64,000 nt of DNA, taken from the NCBI GenBank assembly GCA_023410535.1, contig JAEYPR010000017.1, positions 62,001-126,000 of the forward strand, read 5' to 3'. The stretch's first letter is position 1; every line of letters starts with the position of its first letter. Origin of the DNA: Bacillota bacterium (GTDB lineage: Bacteria > Bacillota > UBA4882 > UBA8346). The notes under the pieces were generated by a model, which was not told where the DNA came from, did no database searches, and worked only from the letters and a program-made list of their open reading frames with translations. This document shows, piece after piece, positions 44,039 through 52,382 of the stretch. The position numbers were made by a program, and so were the translations under genes.

Positions 44039-44661
44039 TCAGGTTTGAGGATCTAAGCCATTTCCAACTGGATGTCTTAAAAGAGGTAGGCAACATCGGA
44101 GCAGGTCACGCCGCTACCGCTTTATCGCAGATCCTCCTTGAAAAAGTGGAAATGACTGTTCCGCATGTTTCATTGATTCCTTTAAATCAGGTCGACCAGG
44201 TGATGGGTGGCCCTGAACAAGTTGTTGTTGGCATCTATATGCGGGTCTTTGGGGATGCTCCCGGAAAGATCATTTTACTGTTTTCGGAAGCAGAGGCGTT
44301 GTCCTTAGCCGAATTGGTGATACGAAATAACTTAGGTGCGCAGGCAGAAATTGATTTTCGGGAATCCGCCTTGAAAGAGATCGCTAACATCATGACCGGC
44401 GCTTATTTATATGCCCTGACCCGTTTGACCGGTTTTAATCTGTTGCCTTCCGTTCCGGCGTTAGCCAATGATATGGTTGGTGCCATTATTAACACCGCGT
44501 TGCTTGATCTCGGAGCAGTTGGCGATTATGCCTTGTTGATTGAGACCCAATTCAGTTTAATATCCCGCAAAATTAACGGTCATTTTTTCTTAATTCCTGA
44601 TCCCGGCGCGCTCGAAATGATACTTAACTCACTCGGGGTTGGAAACGAATGGAAGAAATAG
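44035..44661 (+). CDS. cheC: CheY-P phosphatase CheC
   Basis: Phosphatase that removes phosphate from CheY-P and pairs with CheD, 208 residues. Two E...N active-site helices are seen: KEVGNIGAGHAATALSQIL (about 15-33) and KEIANIMTGAYLYALTRL (about 118-135). Both sets of catalytic Glu/Asn are present. It overlaps cheW and cheD. Confidence 0.96.
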   Translation: MIRFEDLSHFQLDVLKEVGNIGAGHAATALSQILLEKVEMTVPHVSLIPLNQVDQVMGGPEQVVVGIYMRVFGDAPGKIILLFSEAEALSLAELVIRNNLGAQAEIDFRESALKEIANIMTGAYLYALTRLTGFNLLPSVPALANDMVGAIINTALLDLGAVGDYALLIETQFSLISRKINGHFFLIPDPGALEMILNSLGVGNEWKK

Positions 44662-45131
44662 TCAGAATCGGTATGGCGGAATGGGTAGTATCGAAACCAC
44701 CGATTAAATTGTCGACTTTAGGGTTGGGTTCTTGTGTGGGTTTTACTGTTTATGATCCCTTGACCAAAATCGGCGGTATGATTCATATCATGTTGCCTTC
44801 AAGTGCATTGACGACTCGGCTTGATACACCGGCAAAGTTTGCTGATACGGGTTTGCCGTTATTGGTTCAAAAGATGGAACAAACGGGCGCATCAAGAATC
44901 CATATGATTGCCAAAATGGTCGGTGGAGCCGAAATGTTTAAAATAGATACGCAAGACGAGCGATTGCGGATCGGCGCCCGAAATATTGAGGCGGTCGAAG
45001 AAATGAGCCGCAATCTGGGGATAAAGATTATTGCCCGAAGCGTGGGTGGCAACACCGGAAAAAGCATTACCTTAAATCTGGAAGATGGTAGCCTTCAAGT
45101 ACGAATGATTAGCGGAGTTATTGTTTTGTAG
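44649..45131 (+). CDS. cheD: Chemoreceptor glutamine deamidase CheD
   Basis: Deamidates receptor Gln residues and modulates CheC, 160 residues. The catalytic Cys is in STLGLGSCVGFTVYDP (about 30), with the active-site His in GGMIHIMLP (about 47). GGAEMF and NTGKSITLNLEDGSL are also typical. It overlaps cheC by 13 bases. No cheB or cheR is in the window. Confidence 0.96.
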   Translation: MEEIVRIGMAEWVVSKPPIKLSTLGLGSCVGFTVYDPLTKIGGMIHIMLPSSALTTRLDTPAKFADTGLPLLVQKMEQTGASRIHMIAKMVGGAEMFKIDTQDERLRIGARNIEAVEEMSRNLGIKIIARSVGGNTGKSITLNLEDGSLQVRMISGVIVL

Positions 45132-45196
45132 CACCATGGAAGAAATGAAAGGCCAACGGATGGTAAGGAGATAAACGCAGTAAGGGGAGGGTAGCG

Positions 45197-45991
45197 ATGT
45201 CATTGGACAAGACTGCTCAGAATGAGGAGAATTTATGGCATGATTATCTGCTGTCAAAGTCTCCGGTTACCAGAGAATCTATTATCTTAAAATATGCACC
45301 CCTTGTCAAATATGTCGCGGGGCGAGTTGCGATCGGCTTACCATCGAATGTTGAATTTGATGACCTTGTAAGTTTTGGCGTTTTTGGTTTAATGGATGCT
45401 ATCGAAAAATACGACCCTTCGCGGGGGATCAAATTTGAAACCTATGCGATCGCCCGGATTCGCGGTTCAATCTTGGACGGATTGCGCAGTAATGACTGGG
45501 TGCCCCGTTCAGTACGACAAAAAGCCCGTGAATTAGAGCGGACTTGTTCCGATCTGGAGAACCGTTTAGGCCGTTCAGCAACTGACCAGGAGATCAGTGA
45601 TGCGATGAATCTGAATATTCATGAATTTTACGATCTTTTATCGGAAGTCAGTAGTACGACTTTGGGTTCATTGGATGAACTTTGGATGGTTCATTCCAAT
45701 GATGAAGATTCGGTCCGGGTATTAGATTTAGTTCGTAATAATGAAAGTGAAGATCCCCTTCATCAAGTCGAAATTGAGGAAGTGAAAACCACACTATCAA
45801 CGGCCATCGACTGTCTGCCAGAGCGCGAACGGATGGTTATTTCACTTTACTATTATGAAGGCTTAACTTTGAAAGAAATTGGAGAGATTATGGAAATTTC
45901 CGAATCTCGCGTTTCACAGATACATACCAAAGCAATCTTTCGATTGCGGGGACGTTTAAATCGTTGGCGAAAATCGTTTACGGAGTCATAA
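45197..45991 (+). CDS. fliA: Flagellar RNA polymerase sigma factor FliA/SigD (sigma-28)
   Basis: Sigma-28 for motility genes, 264 residues. Region 2 reads VEFDDLVSFGVFGLMDAIEKYDPSRGIKFETYAIARIRGSILD over several motifs. NDWVPRSVRQKAREL marks the FliA/WhiG type. Region 4 has LPERERMVISLYYYEGLTLKEIGEIM and SESRVSQIHTKAI. The operon's own promoters match its consensus, giving positive feedback. No flgM anti-sigma gene is visible nearby. The ribosome site is GGGGAGG. Confidence 0.97.
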   Translation: MSLDKTAQNEENLWHDYLLSKSPVTRESIILKYAPLVKYVAGRVAIGLPSNVEFDDLVSFGVFGLMDAIEKYDPSRGIKFETYAIARIRGSILDGLRSNDWVPRSVRQKARELERTCSDLENRLGRSATDQEISDAMNLNIHEFYDLLSEVSSTTLGSLDELWMVHSNDEDSVRVLDLVRNNESEDPLHQVEIEEVKTTLSTAIDCLPERERMVISLYYYEGLTLKEIGEIMEISESRVSQIHTKAIFRLRGRLNRWRKSFTES

Positions 45992-45992
45992 A

Positions 45993-47387
45993 ATGCAAAA
46001 AAACTTGAGCTTTGGTCAATTCAGTTTTGAAATCTCACCCAATGGGATGGAGGTTCTGATGAACCTGTATCCGCCCCAAGGAGATCGCGATTGGTCCGGA
46101 AAAGAAGAGATTTTTCGGGCTTTACAAAACTCGGGAATTGTATTTGGGATCAAAGAAACTGTAATTGCCGAATGGGTGGAACAACACAATCAAAAGCAGG
46201 TCATCATCGCGGCTGGTAAGAAACCCATTCCCGGGAAGGACGCTGAGTTTTTATTTTACTTTGAAACCGGTGTTTTTCGGAAAGCAGCGCTGGAAGACGG
46301 TTATGGGAAAGTTGATCTTTCTCAGGTGCGGATAATTCAAAGCGTAAATCAAGGTCAAGTGATTGCGGAGAAGATTCCGGCCGGACCGGGTGAACCGGGT
46401 TCCGATGTATATGGGCGGACCATCCCTGCTCCGTTTGGCAAGGATAAAAATTTGATGCTGGGGCCCAATGTATTTAGCGGCAGTCCGGATCCGAATAAAA
46501 TCATCGCAATTATTGAAGGGGAACCGATTTTAACCCACGATCAGCTTTCGGTGTTTCCGGTAAAAGTTATTCAGTCCGATGTCAATCAAGATACCGGTAA
46601 TGTTGAATTTGACGGAAATATTGTAATCTATGGCAATGTTGAGATCGATATGAAGATTGTCGCAACCGGAGAGATAACGATTTACGGCAGTGTCGACGCT
46701 GCCGAGATCAGATGCGGCGGACATCTTTTCATCCGGGGTGGAGTATACGGACGGGGCAAGGCCACTGTCGATTGTACCGGTGATTGCTCGGCCAAGTTTC
46801 TAGATAGTGTAACGATGAATTGTCAGGGCCACGTCACGGTTCGCGAGTATATTATGAACTGCCAGATCAATGCCGATGGAAAAGTCGTGGTCGAAGGTGG
46901 AAAGGGTCAAATTGTCGGCGGATTAATTCGTTCCGGCGAAGAGATCATGGCGAAGGTGATCGGTTCGCGTTTGGGAGTACAGACGCAATTGGAAGTCGGT
47001 ACCCCACCCCGGCTGAAAATGATCTATCAAGAGGTCGAAAATAATTTGCGTGAAAACCAAATCAGTTTGGATAAGGCTGACAAGGCGATCACGCTGTTAC
47101 GCCAAATTCCGAAATTGCCCGAAGACCGTCAAGCCATGTTGGATTCGTTGGTGAATACCGCTGAAGTGTTGAAGCAACGGATTGCAGAGGCAGAGGTGAA
47201 AAAAGAAGAGCTAGGAGCAGAAATTCTCAAAAGTACGCTTGAAAAAGGCAAAATAAAAGTCAGCGAAATAATCAACCCAGGGGTTATGGTGATTATGGGA
47301 CGAACCACCCTCAAAATTAATGAAGATATTCGGTTTGCAACGTTAGCCTATCGGGATCGTGAAATTCGCGTGTGTCCCTATTTTTAG
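45993..47387 (+). CDS. FapA family protein (DUF342)
   Basis: A 464-residue DUF342/FapA protein. The N-terminal part (about 1-130) is unannotated. It is followed by the DUF342 core with parallel beta-helix repeats (NVEFDGNIVIYGNVEIDMKI, GEITIYGSVDAAEIRCGGHL, GGVYGRGKATVDC). A coiled coil (about 345-410) and a final beta part (VMVIMGRTTLKI) follow. Members occur in motility operons and are called flagellar assembly protein A, but the mechanism is unclear to me. It starts two bases after the fliA stop. Confidence 0.9.
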   Translation: MQKNLSFGQFSFEISPNGMEVLMNLYPPQGDRDWSGKEEIFRALQNSGIVFGIKETVIAEWVEQHNQKQVIIAAGKKPIPGKDAEFLFYFETGVFRKAALEDGYGKVDLSQVRIIQSVNQGQVIAEKIPAGPGEPGSDVYGRTIPAPFGKDKNLMLGPNVFSGSPDPNKIIAIIEGEPILTHDQLSVFPVKVIQSDVNQDTGNVEFDGNIVIYGNVEIDMKIVATGEITIYGSVDAAEIRCGGHLFIRGGVYGRGKATVDCTGDCSAKFLDSVTMNCQGHVTVREYIMNCQINADGKVVVEGGKGQIVGGLIRSGEEIMAKVIGSRLGVQTQLEVGTPPRLKMIYQEVENNLRENQISLDKADKAITLLRQIPKLPEDRQAMLDSLVNTAEVLKQRIAEAEVKKEELGAEILKSTLEKGKIKVSEIINPGVMVIMGRTTLKINEDIRFATLAYRDREIRVCPYF

Positions 47388-47400
47388 ACGAAGGCGGTAA

Positions 47401-47730
47401 ATGGCGATGTTAAAACCCGTTGATTTACATACAATCCTCCCCCGCTCTTTTGAACTTCAACGGGTTGAACAGAGTAATCAAAGCCGTTCGTCCTTGGCTC
47501 AACATGAGTTTGCCAAAGAAATGTTGAGTCAATCGGAGAAACTCCATACTCAAGTGCGTCAAGGGAATGAATCTTCAGGGAGCCAAACGGTAAAAAGCGA
47601 CGAACAGTCCCAGTCAAAAAACGGCAATCGGCGTTATCGTCGGTTCAATCAAGCGAAAACTGTTGCTGCGCAAGAAACTGAAGAACCCTTAGATCAAGAA
47701 CGAGGTCACCACATCGATATTAAAATTTAA
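47401..47730 (+). CDS. Small hydrophilic protein of unknown function in the fla/che operon
   Basis: A 109-residue, Gln/Ser/Glu-rich, mostly charged protein with no membrane helix. The ends look conserved in style: an N-terminal KPVDLHTILPRSFELQRV and a C-terminal GHHIDIKI. Similar short proteins seem to follow FapA in other Firmicutes flagellar operons, but I do not know a function. AAGGCGG is seven bases before the ATG at 47401, and a second ATG two codons on is also possible. It lies between fapA and the SwrB-like gene. Confidence 0.7.
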   Translation: MAMLKPVDLHTILPRSFELQRVEQSNQSRSSLAQHEFAKEMLSQSEKLHTQVRQGNESSGSQTVKSDEQSQSKNGNRRYRRFNQAKTVAAQETEEPLDQERGHHIDIKI

Positions 47731-47784
47731 CCATGAATGGAATTGATAATTTACAAATTCCGCAGCTGGGGGTTATCATAAATT

Positions 47785-48246
47785 ATGAAAGCCGGGCAGT
47801 TTTTGATATTAATCCTCTTGAATAGCGGTTTGATTTTTTTGTTGTATTATGTTCAAAAGCGACTGTTGGAAAACCGGATTCGTCATTTAACTAAACAGGT
47901 TGACGATTTAGAAAATTTAGTTGCGGCAATTATGGAAGAGTTCGAAGCGGTTATTGACGAGAAGGTAGCCGCAAATTCCGATTTTGAAATAAAAATGGGC
48001 GACCCGGTTGCAGAGTCCCAACTGGCTGACTCGGGTATGAATCCGACTCCTGTTGATTCGCTTGAACCGACCGACAATTTTTATAAGGTTTTGAACGAAA
48101 GCGAAAAAGTTGATTTCACCAACGATAGTCGCGAACAAATCTATGAATTATGGAACAACGGCCTAACTGTCGAAGCGATCGCCAAGCAATTACGGACTGG
48201 TCAAGGGGAAGTCCAATTGGCCATCAAAATGCATAAAAGGAGTTAA
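47785..48246 (+). CDS. SwrB-like/DUF6115-type membrane protein
   Basis: A 153-residue protein with one N-terminal membrane helix (about 5-23), a coiled coil (about 25-65), an acidic middle and a C-terminal HTH-like segment (QIYELWNNGLTVEAIAKQLRTGQGEVQLAI, about 117-146). Bacillus subtilis swrB, also a single-pass coiled-coil protein, follows sigD in the same place and promotes flagellar export activation. Homology is inferred from layout, not from clear sequence identity. A terminator begins at its stop codon. Confidence 0.65.
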   Translation: MKAGQFLILILLNSGLIFLLYYVQKRLLENRIRHLTKQVDDLENLVAAIMEEFEAVIDEKVAANSDFEIKMGDPVAESQLADSGMNPTPVDSLEPTDNFYKVLNESEKVDFTNDSREQIYELWNNGLTVEAIAKQLRTGQGEVQLAIKMHKRS

Positions 48247-48274
48247 GCCGTACCAAGCTGGGTGCGGTTTTGTT
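48246..48274 (+). terminator. Terminator closing the fla/che operon
   Basis: CCGTACC (48248-48254) pairs with GGTGCGG (48260-48266), extended by two A-T/G-T pairs, then TTTTGTT. It overlaps the start region of ftsQ. Confidence 0.75.
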
Positions 48275-48276
48275 CT

Positions 48277-49026
48277 ATGACTGAATTTGAGACAAACAAT
48301 AAGCAGCATGAGCTAATTCATTTTGAGCGCGTTTTTGGGATGCTCTTGATCATTTTTTGTATATTAGTGTTTTTTAATTCCGATTACTTTTCCATTCGAA
48401 CCGTTAACGTAACAGGAGCGCATTACCTTTCCAAAACCGAAATTGTGTTGGCTGCCGGTATTCGTACCTCACAAAATATCTGGCTATTGGATGACCGTTC
48501 AATCAAAAAACGATTGCTGGCGGACTCTCGATTGGCCGAGGTGGTGATCGAGCGGCACTTTCCGGATGGAGTCCTGTTAAAAGTTAGTGAACGGGAGCCG
48601 CGTTGTTGGATTGTTTATCAAGATAATTCAATTTTGATTAGTGAAAGCGGTGTTCCGATCAATGCGGTTGATGCGGGAGATTTAAACTCCTTACCGCAGG
48701 TAATTGGGGTTCGGCCCAAAAAGTTACAATATGGTGTGCCGATTCAAGATTCGAATTTTGCTTTGGCATTGAAAATTTTGGAATCGGCAGACCCGATTTT
48801 ACGGAAATCGTTCAGCATTATTGATGTGAAAAATTATCGGATCGAATTGAGTTTGCTTGACCGGGTCGCCCCGATTCAGGTGGACTTAGGGGATGCCGAG
48901 CAATTGCCGAAAAAACTATTTAATTTGAAGGCAATCATTACGACCGTTCCGGCCGCTAAATTAAGCCGGATTGATTTACGAACGCCGGATCTCCCAACTG
49001 TTTTGAAAAACGTCGAAAAGCAATGA
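48277..49026 (+). CDS. ftsQ: Cell division protein FtsQ/DivIB
   Basis: Divisome membrane protein, about 249 residues. A cytoplasmic tail is followed by one membrane helix (about 20-40, GMLLIIFCILVFF) and a POTRA domain (FSIRTVNVTGAHYLSKTEIVLAAGI, about 45-70). A beta domain follows, with LAEVVIERHFPDGVLLKVSEREPRCWI. Two starts are possible: ATG at 48277 or GTG at 48262. Neither has a good ribosome site, and both are near or inside the terminator hairpin, so I use the ATG with caution. Confidence 0.88.
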   Translation: MTEFETNNKQHELIHFERVFGMLLIIFCILVFFNSDYFSIRTVNVTGAHYLSKTEIVLAAGIRTSQNIWLLDDRSIKKRLLADSRLAEVVIERHFPDGVLLKVSEREPRCWIVYQDNSILISESGVPINAVDAGDLNSLPQVIGVRPKKLQYGVPIQDSNFALALKILESADPILRKSFSIIDVKNYRIELSLLDRVAPIQVDLGDAEQLPKKLFNLKAIITTVPAAKLSRIDLRTPDLPTVLKNVEKQ

Positions 49027-49078
49027 CTGATTATTAAAATCCTGTTGCACGGAAAAAAAATGGTTCCCAGGGAAGGGT

Positions 49079-49138
49079 AATCAGGTTCTTTGCAGAAATA
49101 TATATTTCGTCCGAATTCTTTAGACAAAGAACCGGATT
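49079..49138 (+). repeat. Nested inverted repeat in the ftsZ leader
   Basis: AATCAGGTTCTTTG (49079-49092) and CAAAGAACCGGATT (49125-49138) pair over 13 of 14 bases with a 32-base loop. The loop itself contains the perfect palindrome GAAATATATATTTC (49095-49108). The structure ends about six bases before the ftsZ ribosome site. Confidence 0.7.
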
Positions 49139-49157
49139 GCATGGAAGGAGCTTAGGA

Positions 49158-50204
49158 ATGCTCGAATTTGAAGTTGCTCAACAACAATTTGCATCTATTA
49201 AAGTTATCGGAGTCGGTGGCGGCGGTACCAACGCTGTTAACCGAATGATTGAAGCGAAAATTCAAGGAGTTGAATTTATCGCAATCAATACCGACGGTCA
49301 AGCCCTCAACCGCTCCAATGCCGATATTCGACTACGAATCGGCGACGCTTTAACCAAAGGCTTGGGTGCCGGGGCGAATCCCGAAATTGGTGAAAATGCC
49401 GCTTTAGAAAGCAAGGACGAGATCACGGGAATTTTACAAGGTGCCGATATGGTTTTTATCACTGCAGGGATGGGTGGGGGAACCGGAACCGGTGCCGCAC
49501 CGGTCATTGCCAAACTTGCCAAAGAAATGGGTGCTTTAACGGTCGGAGTTGTCACAAAACCTTTTTCCTTTGAAGGAAGAGTGCGGATGAATCAAGCCAA
49601 TCGTGGTTTGGATTCGCTGAAGGAAAGTGTTGATACCTTAATCACGATCCCCAATGAACGCTTATTGCAAGTGGTTGATAAAAAGACTACGATGGTCGAA
49701 GCTTTTCAAAGGGCCGACGATGTATTGCGGCAGGCTGTTCAAGGTATATCTGACTTGATTACCATCACTGGCTTGATTAATGTTGACTTTGCCGACGTGA
49801 AGACCATTATGAGTAATGCCGGATCGGCGTTGATGGGGATTGGTCTCGCCCGAGGTGATGATCGTGCCTTACAAGCCGCCAAAATGGCGATCCAGAGTCC
49901 GCTTTTGGAAACCTCAATCGGTGGTTGTCGCGGCGTGTTATTGAACATCACCGGCAGCAGTAACTTATCCTTGTTGGAAGTCAAGGAAGCGGCTGACATT
50001 ATTACTGAAGAATCCGATCCGGAAGCCAATATTATTTTTGGTGCGGTGATCGATGAGACATTGGGAGAGGATATTCGAGTGACGGTGATTGCCACCGGCT
50101 TTAATCCGCCGCCCCCTCCACCCAAACCGGATCTTTTTGATCTCCGTTCCATCATTAGTGAAGGGGAACCGGAAATTCCAGTGTTCATGCGGAAGAACCG
50201 TTAA
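49158..50204 (+). CDS. ftsZ: Cell division GTPase FtsZ
   Basis: Tubulin-like GTPase of the Z ring, about 348 residues. Motifs are [14 protein letters not shown] (N-terminus), [19 protein letters not shown] (tubulin signature, about 100), [15 protein letters not shown] and the T7 loop [11 protein letters not shown]. After a very short Pro-rich linker ([12 protein letters not shown]) comes the conserved C-terminal peptide IPVFMRKNR. The linker is shorter than in most FtsZ proteins. The ATG at 49158 has AAGGAG seven bases upstream; the longer frame is rejected. Confidence 0.97.
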   Translation: MLEFEVAQQQFASIKVIGVGGGGTNAVNRMIEAKIQGVEFIAINTDGQALNRSNADIRLRIGDALTKGLGAGANPEIGENAALESKDEITGILQGADMVFITAGMGGGTGTGAAPVIAKLAKEMGALTVGVVTKPFSFEGRVRMNQANRGLDSLKESVDTLITIPNERLLQVVDKKTTMVEAFQRADDVLRQAVQGISDLITITGLINVDFADVKTIMSNAGSALMGIGLARGDDRALQAAKMAIQSPLLETSIGGCRGVLLNITGSSNLSLLEVKEAADIITEESDPEANIIFGAVIDETLGEDIRVTVIATGFNPPPPPPKPDLFDLRSIISEGEPEIPVFMRKNR

Positions 50205-50228
50205 GCTAGTTCAATCAATATTTGCGAA

Positions 50229-50262
50229 GAAAAGCGTTGCCGTTTTATCGGTAAACGCTTTT
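50229..50262 (+). terminator. Terminator of ftsZ
   Basis: AAAAGCGTT (about 50230-50238) pairs with AAACGCTTTT (about 50253-50262). Inner GCCG/CGGT pairing extends the stem. The T tail is part of the arm, so it may act in both directions. Confidence 0.75.
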
Positions 50263-50461
50263 CCGATTTTTATGGGCAATTCGTTAAAAAGAAGGAAAAA
50301 GCGTAAGGATTCGAGTTGCGATTTCGGTCTATCCCGGTCAACAGCGGCATAATAGTAAACTTTACGTAGTCGTCCATCAAAACAGTTGTGGATAATTGTT
50401 TCGGTTGATAATAGAGGAAAAATGCTTGAGGTTTGGTAGGATAGTGGAGGATGGTGGTCTC

Positions 50462-51370
50462 ATGGAATTGGTCAAGGTATATCTTGATCTGCCAATCATT
50501 GGGGGCATTCTGGGATGGATACAGGATAGCACCCTGTTATGGATGGTAGCGCAAATCAGTTCCACCCGGGTCCGTTGGCACCGTCTTGTCATCGGCGGTG
50601 CGATTGGCGGCTTTTTTCAATTTATGTTATTGGTAAACCAAGCGTCCGACGGCCTGTTAAACGCTTGGGTATTGTCCCCACTCATCTTCATGTTGCTCAT
50701 TCCCGCATCAATGATCATTTTGGTCTTTTATCCGATAACGGCGCGACGCTTGTTGACCATTATCAGTTATTTTTATCTATTATCATTTTTACTGTCCGGA
50801 ATTCATTGGGGGATTGATAGTTTAAACCAACGCTTTTTGCATTGGACCATCTCTTTATGGTGGCGCTTTTGTCTGCATTTAATGTTCATCTTTTTAGTTG
50901 GTGAGATCGGTTGGGGAGTTGTCCACCGTAAAGTTTGGGATCAAGTTTGCTTATTCCCGATTCAAATTCAGTGGCAGGGACATTTTCTAAAGTTGAATGC
51001 GTTATTAGACACTGGTAACCGTCTGCATGATCCTTTGACTAAAGTTCCGGTGGTCGTTGTGGAATTCAACCGGATCAAAGAACTTTTACCGGCCGAAGTA
51101 TTGACGATGATTGAAAATATGCAGCGCGGCGAGATGAGCGCCGATTTTGACGTCCCGCACTATTGGGAGGAACGAATGCGGGTTTTGCCCTTTAATTCGT
51201 TGGGGAAAGAACACGGGATGCTAATTGGTTTTCGTCCCGATCGATTTATTGTTTGTCAAAAAAATCGCGAAATTGAAAATTCCAATGTGGTAATCGCTTT
51301 TTATCATCGGCAATTATCGCCGGAGGGTTCGTTTCAGGCCTTAATTCCGCCAGCGGTATTGAGCATGTGA
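50462..51370 (+). CDS. spoIIGA: Sporulation sigma-E factor-processing peptidase SpoIIGA
   Basis: Membrane aspartic protease that cuts pro-sigma-E in the mother cell, about 302 residues. It starts with VKVYLDLPIIGGILGWIQDS and has five membrane helices in the first about 160 residues. The C-terminal protease half has the catalytic Asp in LNALLDTGNRLHDP (about 185) and MLIGFRPDRF further on. Active enzyme is a dimer on activation by SpoIIR. The ATG at 50462 is 11 bases from GGAGG; the frame open back to 50396 gives an unlikely N-terminus. sigE follows 67 bases on. Confidence 0.93.
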   Translation: MELVKVYLDLPIIGGILGWIQDSTLLWMVAQISSTRVRWHRLVIGGAIGGFFQFMLLVNQASDGLLNAWVLSPLIFMLLIPASMIILVFYPITARRLLTIISYFYLLSFLLSGIHWGIDSLNQRFLHWTISLWWRFCLHLMFIFLVGEIGWGVVHRKVWDQVCLFPIQIQWQGHFLKLNALLDTGNRLHDPLTKVPVVVVEFNRIKELLPAEVLTMIENMQRGEMSADFDVPHYWEERMRVLPFNSLGKEHGMLIGFRPDRFIVCQKNREIENSNVVIAFYHRQLSPEGSFQALIPPAVLSM

Positions 51371-51437
51371 GTTCTGACTGAATAAACATCGGAAAACAAA
51401 CCGACTGCCAATTTGGATAAAGTGAGGAGATCAGTGA

Positions 51438-52169
51438 ATGCTTAGTCGATTTATAAAATTGAAGCTTCAAGTAAGACTATTCATTGTCCGTTGGATGCTG
51501 CGCTTGGGGCTGACTCCGCAATTTGTTGGCTATATCGGGAGTAGTGAAGCCTTACCTCCTCCATTGAGCAATGAGGAAGAAATGTACTTGATTGAAAAAT
51601 TGGCGCTGGGAGACCGGGCGGTTAAGGCGGTCTTGATTGAACGGAATTTACGCTTAGTAGTTTACATTGCCCGCAAATTCGAAAATAGCGGGGTTGGAAT
51701 CGAAGATTTGGTATCGATCGGGACTATTGGTTTAATTAAAGCGGTGAACACCTTCAATCCGGAAAAAAAGATTAAGCTGGCTACCTATGCCTCCCGGTGT
51801 ATTGAGAATGAGATATTAATGTATTTGCGGCGCAATAACAAAACTCGCGCCGAGGTATCCTTTGATGAACCGTTAAATACCGATTGGGACGGCAACGAAC
51901 TTTTATTGTCCGATGTCTTGGGGACGGAGAATGATTCGACTTACAAACATGTTGAAGAAGAAATCGACAAGACATTGCTGGATACGGCCATGGAAAACTT
52001 GTCCGACCGTGAAAAGGTCATTGTGGAATTACGGTTTGGGTTGAAGGATGGGACCGAAAAGACGCAAAAAGAAGTCGCCGATTTACTGGGAATCTCGCAA
52101 TCCTATATTTCCAGGTTGGAGAAACGGATCATCAAAAAATTGAAAAAAGAGATCCGGAGAATGGATTAA
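51438..52169 (+). CDS. sigE: RNA polymerase sporulation sigma factor sigma-E (pro-form)
   Basis: Early mother-cell sigma factor, 243 residues. A hydrophobic/basic pro-peptide (about 1-28, [18 protein letters not shown]) tethers it to the membrane until SpoIIGA cuts it. Region 2 reads [42 protein letters not shown] in parts. Region 4 has [15 protein letters not shown] and [22 protein letters not shown]. It has the same order as Bacillus spoIIG and a terminator downstream. Confidence 0.97.
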   Translation: MLSRFIKLKLQVRLFIVRWMLRLGLTPQFVGYIGSSEALPPPLSNEEEMYLIEKLALGDRAVKAVLIERNLRLVVYIARKFENSGVGIEDLVSIGTIGLIKAVNTFNPEKKIKLATYASRCIENEILMYLRRNNKTRAEVSFDEPLNTDWDGNELLLSDVLGTENDSTYKHVEEEIDKTLLDTAMENLSDREKVIVELRFGLKDGTEKTQKEVADLLGISQSYISRLEKRIIKKLKKEIRRMD

Positions 52170-52198
52170 CCGGATTTAACCATAAACTATTCTTTACT

Positions 52199-52232
52199 AA
52201 AAGCCATATTCAATTAGAATATGGCTTTTTTA
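52199..52232 (+). terminator. Terminator of spoIIGA-sigE
   Basis: AAGCCATATTC pairs with GAATATGGCTT across a five-base loop (52212-52216), followed by six or more T residues. Confidence 0.92.
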
Positions 52233-52308
52233 TCGAAAAAATTGTCGAAGTTAGTCGTTTTGGCTGCCGCCGGTTTAGCTGTCACTTTTTTCAAAGCCAT
52301 GCTTTTGA

Positions 52309-52337
52309 GTATAAATCAAAAAAGTGCTGGCAATAAT
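52309..52337 (+). promoter_or_regulatory. Sigma-F/sigma-G-type promoter of sigG
   Basis: GTATA (52309-52313), 15 bases, then GGCAATAAT (52329-52337), matching the forespore sigma-F pattern GYWTA-N15/16-GGnnAnAmT. It lies about 45 bases before the sigG start. In Bacillus sigG is read by sigma-F. Confidence 0.7.
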
Positions 52338-52382
52338 CATTTCTAGACGGTTCTAAAGGATAGATCAGGAGTGAGCGGCTAA

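Noticed and set aside
52243..52249. Spo0A box (TGTCGAA) before sigG
   Set aside because: An exact 7-mer is expected several times by chance in a 64 kb window and its flanks are poor; it is also inside the small open frame.
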